DNA of 22,068 nucleotides from Desulfobacterales bacterium. GTDB taxonomy: Bacteria; Desulfobacterota; Desulfobacteria; Desulfobacterales; JASFBJ01. Position 1 is the first letter of the stretch. Each line of letters starts with the position of its first letter. Below the pieces are notes generated by a model. It was not told where the DNA came from, did not search any database, and saw nothing but the letters and a program-made list of their open reading frames with translations. This document shows positions 15,578-22,068 of this stretch, one piece after another. Position numbers and translations under genes: made by a program. The stretch spans positions 1-22,068 of the forward strand of contig JASFBJ010000015.1 in NCBI GenBank assembly GCA_030149585.1, written 5' to 3'.

Positions 15578-16627
15578 ATGGCAGATAAAACAGATATTCG
15601 CCTCACCCAAACTGTAGCAGGTTCAGGCTGAGCTTCCAAACTTGCTCCAGGGGACCTGGAAAAAGCGCTTTGCGGGATCAAATTTCCCACTGATCCTAAT
15701 TTAATTATTGGACTGGAAAAAGCTGACGATGCCGGAGTTTATAAGATAACTGAGGATATTGCCCTTATTCAGACTGTTGATTTTTTTACCCCGATCGTCG
15801 ATGATCCATACCAGTTTGGCCAGATTGCGGCAGCCAATGCTTTAAGCGATGTCTATGCAATGGGTGGTATCCCTAAAACTGCCATGAATATCGTTGCCTT
15901 TCCACTTAATAAAATGGATATTAAAGTATTGCGCCAGATCATCAAGGGTGGTCTTGATAAGCTTTGTGAAGCTGATGTTGTTCTGGTTGGCGGGCATAGC
16001 ATAGAGGATAATGAGCTTAAATACGGTCTGTCTGTAACCGGTTTGATACACCCGAATCAAATTCTAACCAAAAAAAATATAAGACCTGGTGATCAGCTGG
16101 TCTTAACCAAGCCTTTAGGCACTGGAATTATCAATACAGCCATTAAGGCAGGCCTGGCTTCCTCGCAGCTTATTGAAACTGTCACAGATCTTATGACAAT
16201 GCTTAATAAAAATGCAGCTCAAATAATGCGAAAATTTCCAGTTAATGCCTGCACTGATATCACCGGTTTCGGTTTGATCGGCCATTTAGCGGAGATGGTG
16301 ACTGGCTCAGGCTATGGCATAAAACTTTGGTCAGAGAAAATACCTGTTATTGAAGAGGCCTTAGAATACGCAAAAATGGGTTTAATACCAGCCGGAGCTT
16401 ATAAAAATCGCGATTTTCGCAAATCAATGGTAGAAATTTCGCCTAAAGTGAATACTGCTCTGGCAGACACTCTTTTTGACCCCCAAACATCCGGTGGTTT
16501 GCTGATTTGTGTTGCAAAAGAAAGCGCTAAAGCCTTAATAGAGAATCTAAAGGAACAAGGAATTAAGGATGCAGCCATTATCGGCGAAGTTCTTACTCAG
16601 CCAAGTGAAAAAATTATTATTTCTTAG
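15578..16627 (+). CDS. selD: Selenide, water dikinase SelD (selenoprotein, Sec at codon 18)
   Basis: Makes selenophosphate from selenide and ATP, the selenium donor for Sec-tRNA and selenouridine. A 349-residue product if the TGA at 15629-15631 is read as selenocysteine. Upstream of it: MADKTDIRLTQTVAGSG-U-ASKL, matching the SelD N-terminal loop where C17 (enteric) or Sec occupies the active site, followed by the usual lysine. Downstream: EKADDAGVYK (ATP/Mg site), DFFTPIVDDPYQFGQIAAANALSDVYAMGG, VGGHSIEDNELKYG, CTDITGFGLIGHL and DPQTSGGLL, all standard SelD motifs. A reading that ignores the UGA would start only at 15860 and lose the catalytic region. A hairpin at 15641-15665 fits the recoding signal. 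AAGGA precedes the ATG by 9 nt. Confidence 0.95.
15641..15665 (+). promoter_or_regulatory. Putative bacterial SECIS hairpin of selD
   Basis: Within the coding region, 9 nt after the UGA. A 6 bp upper stem (TCCAGG 15646-15651 with CCTGGA 15655-15660) closes a 3 nt GGA loop; a 2x2 internal loop separates a lower 3 bp stem (CTT with AAG, 15641-15643 and 15663-15665). The loop begins 20 nt after the UGA and its first base is G, both within the range described for bacterial SECIS elements that bind SelB. Confidence 0.7.
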
Positions 16628-16702
16628 GGTACCGATCTTGCGGCAACCAACACAGGGGAAACGATAAATTTCGCCATGAATCGTGGCGCCGCAAGGACAA
16701 TA
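16628..16702 (-). pseudogene. Out-of-frame zinc-ribbon remnant directly behind the GAF gene
   Basis: Minus-strand translation in the frame +1 to the GAF protein gives 25 residues beginning YCPCG (from 16702), then ATIHGEIYRF, then PCVGCRKIGT, ending at 16628. The two cysteine pairs (CxC and CxxC, 12 residues between) look like a zinc ribbon. No start codon precedes it in this frame. A 1-base deletion in the A5 run at 16707-16711 would fuse it to the GAF protein. In frame it continues antisense through the last 81 bp of selD to a stop at 16547-16549, so the natural end may have been lost. Confidence 0.35.
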
Positions 16703-16703
16703 A

Positions 16704-17327
16704 TTATTTTTGTCTTCTTATTTCGTCGGAAGAAACACTTGTGGGAACACCCTCATATGGTGTTCTCCTTGTATTTCTTTTAACCTGAACATCCCTTAAT
16801 GTTTTTAAAACATCAATGCTGCTCTTTAATCCTCTGATATACCGGGCCATACTTATAGACGCTCCGGCTATTTGAGCCAGGGCCTGAACAAAATTCACAT
16901 CTTCAAGTGTAAATTCCCAGGGCTCTGCAGTATAGACCCGCATGGCCCCAATCAAATTGCCACCGAACACAATCGGCACTGACAACAAAGACGAGATCCC
17001 CTCTTTTTGGGCCTCCTCCGGATACTGAATTCTAGGATCATCCATAACATCATAGATTGCCACAGGCCCCTCTTCAAGCGATTGAGCAATGGAGCGCAAC
17101 GCACTCACAGGACCCTTGCTTTTGTACTCATCACTCAAACCGAACGCAGTGGCCAGTTCCAATTCATTGGTTTTACGATTGAAGAGAAATAGAGAACATC
17201 CTTTGACGTTCAGAGCCGTCTTGATGCTTTCCACCGTCAACAACGCAATTTCTTCAGGATCCTTGGAATGTGAGATCGCCTTTGTCACGTTAAGCAATGT
17301 TTCATAATTGATGAGCTGTTTTTTCAT
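16704..17327 (-). CDS. GAF-domain protein, possible small-molecule or redox sensor
   Basis: A 207-residue cytoplasmic protein with one GAF domain about 12-160: LLNVTKAISHSKDPEEIALLTVESIKTAL (helix), GCSLFLFNRKTNELELATAFGLS, then SSLLSVPIVFGGNLIGAMRVYT and FVQALAQIAGASISMARYI. No kinase, cyclase or DNA-binding output domain is attached. The C-terminal 40 residues are basic and low in structure (ending SSDEIRRQK). The start is supported by GGAGAG before the ATG. Convergent with selD. A zinc-ribbon-like frame follows in another phase, raising the possibility that the annotated end is a frameshift product. Confidence 0.8.
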   Translation of the reverse strand: MKKQLINYETLLNVTKAISHSKDPEEIALLTVESIKTALNVKGCSLFLFNRKTNELELATAFGLSDEYKSKGPVSALRSIAQSLEEGPVAIYDVMDDPRIQYPEEAQKEGISSLLSVPIVFGGNLIGAMRVYTAEPWEFTLEDVNFVQALAQIAGASISMARYIRGLKSSIDVLKTLRDVQVKRNTRRTPYEGVPTSVSSDEIRRQK

Positions 17328-17373
17328 GGCCTCTCTCCTTTCATGATTGGGTATGATTATTTATCAAGATGCT

Positions 17374-17398
17374 GCATAGCCGGTAAAACCGGTATGCG
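17374..17398. repeat. Short hairpin upstream of the GAF gene
   Basis: GCATA-CCGGT pairs with ACCGGTATGC over 10 bp with one bulged G and a 3 nt AAA loop. No T-run follows on either side, so it is not a classic terminator. It lies 47 bp upstream of the GAF start. The remaining sequence from 17328 to 17631 holds no gene I can support. Confidence 0.5.
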
Positions 17399-17631
17399 CA
17401 TTCATTGATCCGTGTGCTATGGCAAAAAAATAATCCCCGCCAAAACACGCTTAAACCCGTGATCATCTAAACGAAACGCATCAGAATGTTGAGCATTAAA
17501 CCTCTGCCTCTTATAAAATATCGTATACCGCAAAAAGACAAAGGGATAAATCAGTCAAAAATTGAGAAAAATCAGCACTCCAAATATTTTTGAAAGCCAA
17601 GGCATCAATTGTATTGGGTAGAGACAGTTAT

Positions 17632-17796
17632 TTAGGGAACTTCCAAGAAATAATCTACGCATCCTGCTTGCCCTTTTGCCCGTTTTCTTTGTTGTGATAA
17701 CAGGCACATAGTTCGACTATGCACCTGTTATCACGCCTTGAAAACGAACAAAAGTTCTGCGCAATATACGTAGATTATTTCTTTCCAGTTCCCTTA
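17632..17796. repeat. 165 bp imperfect palindrome (MITE-like)
   Basis: Two 81 nt arms pair about a 3 nt centre (TCG, 17713-17715). The outer 28 nt are nearly identical when reverse-complemented (AAGAAATAATCTACG perfect), and the inner part includes GTGATAACAGG and CATAGT. In between, the arms diverge at scattered positions (roughly 20 of 81). The structure is a non-coding foldback element; the ORF starting at 17719 takes its first 26 codons from the right arm. No target duplication was found by eye. Confidence 0.8.
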
Positions 17797-17994
17797 AAAA
17801 TTAGTTTGAGAGAAAAAAATAAAGTGATTGAGAAACAGCTTTTATTCGAAGATCTTGTTACACACGATCAATGGCCGGTTGCATTGCAGCTTGAATTTTC
17901 GCTCCACAACACCAGCAATGGCAAGATAGAGTCAAGCCGGTATGCTTTGGGTAATCTGTTTATTCCATGGAGAAACTACAACCAATTGCAATGA
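17719..17994 (+). CDS. Uncertain 91-codon frame starting inside the palindrome
   Basis: The first 26 codons (MHLLSRLENEQKFCAIYVDY to FFPVPL) come from the right arm of the foldback element, so this start is likely accidental. The remaining 65 residues (ISLREKNKVIEKQLLF..., ending FIPWRNYNQLQ) have protein-like composition and could be the tail of a gene cut by the element. No ribosome site precedes the ATG. No family recognised. Confidence 0.25.
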   Translation: MHLLSRLENEQKFCAIYVDYFFPVPLKISLREKNKVIEKQLLFEDLVTHDQWPVALQLEFSLHNTSNGKIESSRYALGNLFIPWRNYNQLQ

Positions 17995-18105
17995 GAATAT
18001 CATAATTATTTTTTAGTATAATTTGAGTAAAATAGAATGTCAAATAAAATTATTATTCCCCAGCAATTCTCATTTTGGGAGATTGTGGCACATCATAAAA
18101 AAATT

Positions 18106-19644
18106 TTAATCAAAAATTTCTGCATATTTATACTCAATGGCTTGAATTTCACGGTCAGTCAGTTTTTCAAATTCTTTTTCTCGTGCACGTTTTGAAAGCT
18201 TTCCACCATTTTGGGCAAGAAAACGTATAAGTAAATCAACAAGCTTATCAGGCATATCAATATAGTTTTTAATAAATTCGTTGAGGAGGTCATACTTTTT
18301 CAAGTATTCAACCTCGTCAGGAAGCGTTTTATTTACTGTTTCCTCAACACATTCAAAGAAAAACTCAGCCTGTTTTGTTGCATCAAAATAGCGATATAGA
18401 TCGATTGTCTCGTTTAGAACCTCAACATTATTTTTTTCTGTAGGTCGCCATTCGATCAAATTAAGGCGCGGCTTTGAATAATGCTCCAATATTTTTCTAT
18501 ATTCTTCTATCCTCTCCAGAATGACTGCTGATACAGGAAAAATTAATCCTTTTGGAACAAAATCTTTTTCTGCAAGGACGTGATGAAATAGATAGCGGTG
18601 AATCCGACCATTACCATCTTCAAATGGATGAATAAACACAAAACCAAAGGCAAGGATAGTTGCCAGCAAAACAGCATCAAAATCATTCTCACGAAGCAGA
18701 TCGTATGTCTCAATAAGCCCTGACAGTAGAACATCCAGATCTTCAGCGCGTGCGGAAATGTGGTCTGGTAAGGGCATGCCTGTGCTACGGTCATGCTCCC
18801 CAACAAAACCGCCTTCTCTTCGCAGTCCTGGTTCAATGAACCGGTTGTCAGCAATAACTATTTGTTGCAAATATTTCAGTTCTGAAATACTGAGTTTACG
18901 TTGTCCTGCTTCACCGATTGCCCGTCCCCATCGTTCTACACGATTATGTGCAGGCGTTTCGCCTTCAATTGTGTAAGAGGCTTTAGAGTCTTTAAGCAGA
19001 AGGAACGCTGCCGCCCGACTTAAAAGGTCGGGGTGCGTATGACCGATATGTTTTATACATGTTTCTGATAAATTCTTGGCAATATATTGCTCAAGCTTTT
19101 CTGTTTTTCGGATCAAAGGGCAAAAATTAGGCGTTCCTGGCAAATTGTTTCGAACACGATGGCGTTTTGACGGATACAATTTTCCTTCATATTGTAACTT
19201 ATTATTGATAAGAGGAACAAAGTTTCCTGTTGTTGCATCTTCAATATCCAATTGTTCCTCACGTAACCACTCCCATAGGAACCACAATCGACGGCTATAG
19301 CTTCCCGTTGGTTCAGAACGAATAATTTCTTGCATTTCTTTGGCATCAATCGCTTGAAACAAAGCATTGAGAATTGCCAAATCAATACCCTCATACTTCA
19401 AAGCAAAGATTAAATGTCCATAAAGTGTATCCTCCGGCTTATGGCGCGGCGTAAAAATACGCCAGCGTCCCATATAATATTTTTTATGCTTTATACCTAT
19501 GGTACAGAGATAATCAGGAACAGGCACTTTCAAATCATGTGCTGAAATTAGAGCTGAATATCCAGCTAAACGGCTCCCCTTCTCCAATGCTGAAAAACCA
19601 TGAAAAACAGTTATATCCTGTGAATTTTGATTAAATATTTCCAT
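18106..19644 (-). CDS. Fic-family protein (probable AMP transferase), class II layout
   Basis: A 512-residue protein. The Fic core is HPFEDGNGRIHR (339-350): catalytic H339, phosphate-binding GNGR. These enzymes move AMP (or another nucleotide part) from ATP to hydroxyl groups of target proteins. An inhibitory helix motif, S-x-x-x-E-G (S223, E227, G228), precedes the core, as in class II Fic proteins that are self-inhibited by their own N-terminal helix; E227 would block the ATP site until released. The first 200 residues have no domain I know. The C-terminal 100 are helical and charged. There is no adjacent antitoxin. The start has AGGA 10 bp upstream. Its setting between repeats and gene-poor DNA suggests an accessory gene. 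Confidence 0.9.
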   Translation of the reverse strand: MEIFNQNSQDITVFHGFSALEKGSRLAGYSALISAHDLKVPVPDYLCTIGIKHKKYYMGRWRIFTPRHKPEDTLYGHLIFALKYEGIDLAILNALFQAIDAKEMQEIIRSEPTGSYSRRLWFLWEWLREEQLDIEDATTGNFVPLINNKLQYEGKLYPSKRHRVRNNLPGTPNFCPLIRKTEKLEQYIAKNLSETCIKHIGHTHPDLLSRAAAFLLLKDSKASYTIEGETPAHNRVERWGRAIGEAGQRKLSISELKYLQQIVIADNRFIEPGLRREGGFVGEHDRSTGMPLPDHISARAEDLDVLLSGLIETYDLLRENDFDAVLLATILAFGFVFIHPFEDGNGRIHRYLFHHVLAEKDFVPKGLIFPVSAVILERIEEYRKILEHYSKPRLNLIEWRPTEKNNVEVLNETIDLYRYFDATKQAEFFFECVEETVNKTLPDEVEYLKKYDLLNEFIKNYIDMPDKLVDLLIRFLAQNGGKLSKRAREKEFEKLTDREIQAIEYKYAEIFD

Positions 19645-19683
19645 TTTTATGAATTCCTGTTTTGTTTGTTTGATTCATAATGG

Positions 19684-19718
19684 CATGAAAAACGATTATT
19701 GTCCATGAAAAACGATTA
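19684..19718. repeat. Direct repeats upstream of the Fic gene
   Basis: CATGAAAAACGATTA occurs at 19684-19698 and again at 19704-19718, a 20 bp period. A weaker third copy (CATGAATATTGATTG) lies at 19733-19747. They are 40-100 bp upstream of the Fic start, where a regulator could bind. No cognate regulator gene is adjacent. Confidence 0.55.
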
Positions 19719-19748
19719 CAAAACAACATTCTCATGAATATTGATTGC

Positions 19749-19985
19749 AATAAGAGGCTTTTAACGCTATAAAATAATACAAAAACCACGTAAAGAATGG
19801 TTTTAAATTAGTTTCTCACATAGAAACGCAAGAACAAATATTTCAGATTTGATTGACTTTTTAACGCAGCTTGTTTGGTGGCGAGTTGGACAAGAGAACC
19901 CGTAAGAGAGTGATTAGAAGATACCCTCGTAGCGGGCGGGACTGAAACAACAGCTATTTCTAACAGCTCATCAGTTGGAGGTAAA
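19749..19985. other. Gene-poor stretch with a CRISPR-repeat-like 37-mer
   Basis: No coding frame is supported here. At 19912-19948 there is a 37 nt stretch with a GC-rich middle (CCCTCGTAGCGGGCGGG) and the end GACTGAAAC, the kind of 3' end seen in some CRISPR repeats. Only one copy is present and no spacer array or cas gene is nearby, so this is a resemblance only. Confidence 0.3.
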
Positions 19986-20075
19986 ATGATAAAGGAAAAC
20001 GATATTATATTGATTTATAATGATGATCAACCATATGGGTTTGCATCTTTTACGGAAATTTGGCAGGAATCCTAA
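19986..20075 (+). CDS. 29-residue frame, likely start of a truncated protein
   Basis: TTGGAGG lies 5 bp before the ATG, a good ribosome site. The frame reads MIKENDIILIYNDDQPYGFASFTEIWQES and stops; (beginning MIKENDIILIYNDDQPY). I recall proteins in Desulfobacterota opening with a similar I-[RK]-E-x-D-[IV]-[IV]-L-I-Y ... QP pattern and continuing for about 80 residues, so this may be a truncated remnant. Sequence after the stop is not obviously a continuation in any frame. Confidence is low. Confidence 0.3.
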   Translation: MIKENDIILIYNDDQPYGFASFTEIWQES

Positions 20076-20189
20076 AAATTGCTTCGCAAATTAACCAACG
20101 GGATAAAATAAAATTATCCTTTGATTTTAATTAGTTAATTTTAACTTTATTGGGAGACTCTATGAAAAACATGACCCAAAAACCAAAAA

Positions 20190-20231
20190 GGCTCGAAAAA
20201 AAGTTGCCAATGACAATTTTATTTTCGAGCC
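20190..20231 (-). terminator. Terminator of the initiator tRNA gene
   Basis: Perfect 10 bp inverted repeat GGCTCGAAAA (20190-20199) and TTTTCGAGCC (20222-20231), with a 22 nt loop. On the minus strand the stem is followed by TTTTTGG. It begins 11 bp after the tRNA 3' end. Confidence 0.75.
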
Positions 20232-20242
20232 GTCTATTCAAG

Positions 20243-20319
<77 letters not shown>

Positions 20320-20329
20320 TCAGGTAAAC

Positions 20330-20362
20330 ATAATACCTACTATGTTTGAAATTTGATGTCAA
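20330..20362 (-). promoter_or_regulatory. Promoter of the initiator tRNA gene
   Basis: On the minus strand TTGACA (20362-20357) is followed by TAGGTA at 17 bp spacing, or TATTAT at 21 bp spacing. It overlaps the last codons of the upstream DUF167 gene. The predicted start is a few bases before the tRNA 5' end at 20319. Confidence 0.5.
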
Positions 20363-20712
20363 CAGGTTTTTGCAAAATTTTCCAGTGCCGCTATTTTTTC
20401 TTTAAATTTCTGTTTTTTGGCAACCGATATTGAATGATTATTAAACTTTATCAGAACTTGTTTGGTTCGGCTGGATTCTCCTTTAACGATACTAAGAGAT
20501 GTTTTTGGCAGCTTCAGGCACCTTGCCAAAAATTTAAGGCACATTTTATTTGCTGCATTATCCACTGGTGGCGCTGTTAATTTTATTTTAAGGGCATCCT
20601 TATATAATCCCGTGATGCTGTTTTTTGAAGATCTGGGCAACACACGAATTTTTAAGATAAAACCCTCTGTTTTTTCCTGCAAAAAAAGCATATATTCATT
20701 AAAATGATTCAT
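20359..20712 (-). CDS. DUF167 (YggU) family protein
   Basis: A 117-residue protein with the family layout: ILKIRVLPRSSKNSITG (beta strand and loop), LKIKLTAPPVDNAANKMCLKFLA (the APPVdgaAN signature), then SIVKGESSRTKQVLI (the GxxSRxK signature). The family is about 95-110 residues and has no agreed biochemical function. The start is uncertain: no clear ribosome site, and M8 at 20691 is an alternative. The C-terminal 20 residues (VAKKQKFKEKIAALENFAKTC) are a short family-specific extension. Stands upstream of the tRNA gene. Confidence 0.85.
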   Translation of the reverse strand: MNHFNEYMLFLQEKTEGFILKIRVLPRSSKNSITGLYKDALKIKLTAPPVDNAANKMCLKFLARCLKLPKTSLSIVKGESSRTKQVLIKFNNHSISVAKKQKFKEKIAALENFAKTC

Positions 20713-20857
20713 TTGTTTTTTATGATTATAAGTTGCCGGATATTTTATCTATGGTTATTTTACCTATATGGATTGTCAGATAATTAATTTCACACGGATA
20801 GAGCGAATAGATAATATTAATCGACCGATAACGCAGTGAAATTATTTATGTGACGGT

Positions 20858-21262
20858 CTATAGCTGAGCATGGATAAGTTCCAAAATGAATTCCGGAGGT
20901 CGCACAACTTTGCCGTTTGAATTGATAAAGGCATGCCTGGTGTATCCTTTGACATGAACAATTTCGTAATTTTCACTGAAAATATTATAGGTAAATCGCA
21001 TTCCTCCTTTTATACTGGTATCCAGCGTGGTTTCAATTTGCAAAAGATCATCATAGCCGGCTGATGTTAAAAATTTACAGTGCACCTCAGAGACAGGCAT
21101 AAAATAGCCGCGGGATTCAATAGTCTTATAGGGCATTCCCCAGGATCTGAACATTTCAGAACGACCTATTTCAAACCAGCGTAAATAGTTGGCGTGATAA
21201 ACAATCCCCATTTTATCGGTGTCAGCATAAATTATACGGTAGCTAGTTGTATTGATAAGCAT
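20858..21262 (-). CDS. Acyl-CoA thioesterase, YbgC/4-hydroxybenzoyl-CoA type
   Basis: A 134-residue hot-dog fold enzyme that hydrolyses acyl-CoA thioesters. Seen: IIYADTDKMGIVYHANYLRWFEIGRSEMFR (residues 10-39, given in part): the family signature with catalytic aspartate, probably D16; then FMPVSEVHCKF and GGMRFTYNIF strands. Family length is about 130-140. It is 35 bp downstream of the thrH gene and may be co-transcribed. Exact substrate unknown. Confidence 0.9.
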   Translation of the reverse strand: MLINTTSYRIIYADTDKMGIVYHANYLRWFEIGRSEMFRSWGMPYKTIESRGYFMPVSEVHCKFLTSAGYDDLLQIETTLDTSIKGGMRFTYNIFSENYEIVHVKGYTRHAFINSNGKVVRPPEFILELIHAQL

Positions 21263-21296
21263 AATTATATTAATTTTAAAGAAAAAGAGGATTAAA

Positions 21297-21902
21297 TCAG
21301 GTTTTTATTAATTCAGTCAAAAGCGGTTTTAATTTATCATAGCCACAGGTCACAGGAAAATTTGGGAATTCATTTTTAACCTTATCCGGAGGGTTAAAAA
21401 GAATGCCCTGCTCTGCCTCTTTGAGCATGCTCACATCGTTATATGAATCACCAATGGCAATCACATCAAAGTTTAATCCTTTAAGGGCCTGGACGGTTTT
21501 GCGTTTGCCGTCTTTTTGACGCAAATTATATCCTGTAATGGCTCCTTTTTGATCAACAATCAGATTATGGCAAAACAGGGCGGGTCTGCCCAGTTTTTTC
21601 ATAAGAGGTGTGGCAAATTCAATAAAGGTATCGGAAACAACGATTACCTGCACAACTGAACGCAGCCAGTCAAGAAATTCTATGGCCCCGTTTAAAGGCT
21701 CAATCGTTTTAATCACATCTGTGATATCTTTCAGTTTCAGATTATTTTCCTTAAGTATGTTCAACCTTTTTTGCATCAGCACATCATAATCGGGAATATC
21801 CCGGGTGGTTAGCCGAAGTTCATCAATCCCTGTTTTTTCAGCGAATTTAATCCATATTTCCGGTAAATAGATACCCTCTAAGTCTGTACAAATAATTTTC
21901 AT
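21297..21902 (-). CDS. thrH: Phosphoserine phosphatase / homoserine phosphotransferase ThrH
   Basis: A 201-residue HAD-superfamily enzyme. ThrH of Pseudomonas dephosphorylates phosphoserine and transfers phosphate to homoserine. Seen: nucleophile motif CTDLEGIYLPEIWIKFAEKTG (D7; given in part), TTRDIPDYDVLM, VVSDTF (motif II serine/threonine), RQKDGKRK, and GDSYND (151-156, motif III). The chosen ATG (21902) begins the conserved region and follows GAGAGA; the longer frame from 21944 adds 14 residues with no family match. A homoserine dehydrogenase C-terminus lies 74 bp upstream on the same strand, suggesting a threonine/serine branch. Confidence 0.9.
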   Translation of the reverse strand: MKIICTDLEGIYLPEIWIKFAEKTGIDELRLTTRDIPDYDVLMQKRLNILKENNLKLKDITDVIKTIEPLNGAIEFLDWLRSVVQVIVVSDTFIEFATPLMKKLGRPALFCHNLIVDQKGAITGYNLRQKDGKRKTVQALKGLNFDVIAIGDSYNDVSMLKEAEQGILFNPPDKVKNEFPNFPVTCGYDKLKPLLTELIKT

Positions 21903-21975
21903 AATCTCTCTCTTATTTATCGCGAACTTATTATAAGGACACACAAAAATAAATTCGTAATTTCAAAATAATCAT

Positions 21976-22068
21976 TTAATTAATGCTGTTTTTATCCTCA
22001 ATTCTAATTAAAATTGGTGTTTCCTGAATAACTTCCAGGGCTGATATCTCTTTCAAGGCTGAAATCAC
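21976..22068 (-). CDS. Homoserine dehydrogenase, C-terminal end only
   Basis: The last 30 codons plus stop of a gene entering from beyond the window end. The peptide VISALKEISALEVIQETPI then LIRIEDKNSIN matches the end of the ACT domain of homoserine dehydrogenases, which often finish with a P-x-LIRIE motif. The identification rests on a short stretch. It lies upstream of thrH on the same strand, so both are probably in one operon for threonine synthesis. Confidence 0.6.
   Translation of the reverse strand: MISALKEISALEVIQETPILIRIEDKNSIN

Noticed and set aside
15860..16627. selD read from the ATG at 15860
   Set aside because: This would lose the catalytic N-terminus; the true frame continues upstream through the in-frame UGA (Sec) to 15578.
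17990..18073. 9 bp inverted repeat AATGAGAAT / ATTCTCATT after the Fic gene
   Set aside because: Arms are about 66 bp apart and no T-run follows; too weak for a terminator call.
20782..20845. Inverted TTAATTTCAC / GTGAAATTAT between the DUF167 and thioesterase genes
   Set aside because: Ten-base arms with about 40 bp between them and AT-rich; could be chance.
21903..21944. Longer thrH start at 21944
   Set aside because: The extra 14 residues match nothing in the family; the ATG at 21902 begins the conserved HAD motif and has a ribosome site.

Overview
The window reads as a chromosomal segment of a strictly anaerobic member of the Desulfobacterota (former Deltaproteobacteria), most likely near the Desulfobacterales. 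This is an inference from gene content: a tungsten-type aldehyde:ferredoxin oxidoreductase with a MoaD/ThiS-like neighbour, a class III CoA-transferase, a selenoprotein SelD with an in-frame UGA, a LysR regulator of the selenium-metabolism type, ThrH beside a homoserine dehydrogenase end, and AT-rich DNA. No ribosomal RNA is present to fix the taxonomy.

Layout. Positions 1-3865 (minus strand) hold a CoA-transferase fragment, a small membrane protein, a two-part MoaD-like protein and the AOR, ending in a clear terminator. Positions 4101-11089 (minus strand) are a complete phosphate regulon in the order pstS-pstC-pstA-pstB-phoU-phoB-phoR, preceded by a Pho box of four units spaced 11 bp apart. 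pstS and its promoter are boxed in by two inverted copies of a roughly 170 bp miniature element with terminal inverted repeats. Positions 11632-16627 (plus strand) carry a lipoprotein, TrmO with no canonical start codon, a YkgJ-type cysteine-cluster protein overlapping the LysR gene, MetF, and SelD with Sec at codon 18 and a hairpin fitting a bacterial SECIS. Positions 16628-20242 are an accessory stretch: a GAF protein followed by an out-of-frame zinc-ribbon remnant, a 165 bp near-perfect palindrome, a Fic (AMP-transferase type) gene, and gene-poor DNA with repeats. Positions 20243-22068 (minus strand) are housekeeping: initiator tRNA-Met with its own promoter and terminator, a DUF167 protein, a YbgC-type thioesterase, ThrH, and the last 30 codons of a homoserine dehydrogenase.

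How the parts work together. PstSCAB imports phosphate, PhoU couples transporter state to the PhoR kinase, and PhoB binds the box upstream of pstS, so the operon is self-controlled. SelD makes selenophosphate and needs Sec itself, so selenium supply feeds back on its own synthesis; the nearby LysR gene may be part of this control. ThrH and the homoserine dehydrogenase end suggest a threonine/serine branch.

The most noteworthy items are the inverted element pair around pstS, the start-codon problem of trmO, the selD recoding signal, the zinc-ribbon remnant beside the GAF gene, and the palindrome that supplies the start of a small open frame. I found no convincing entirely new multi-gene system.
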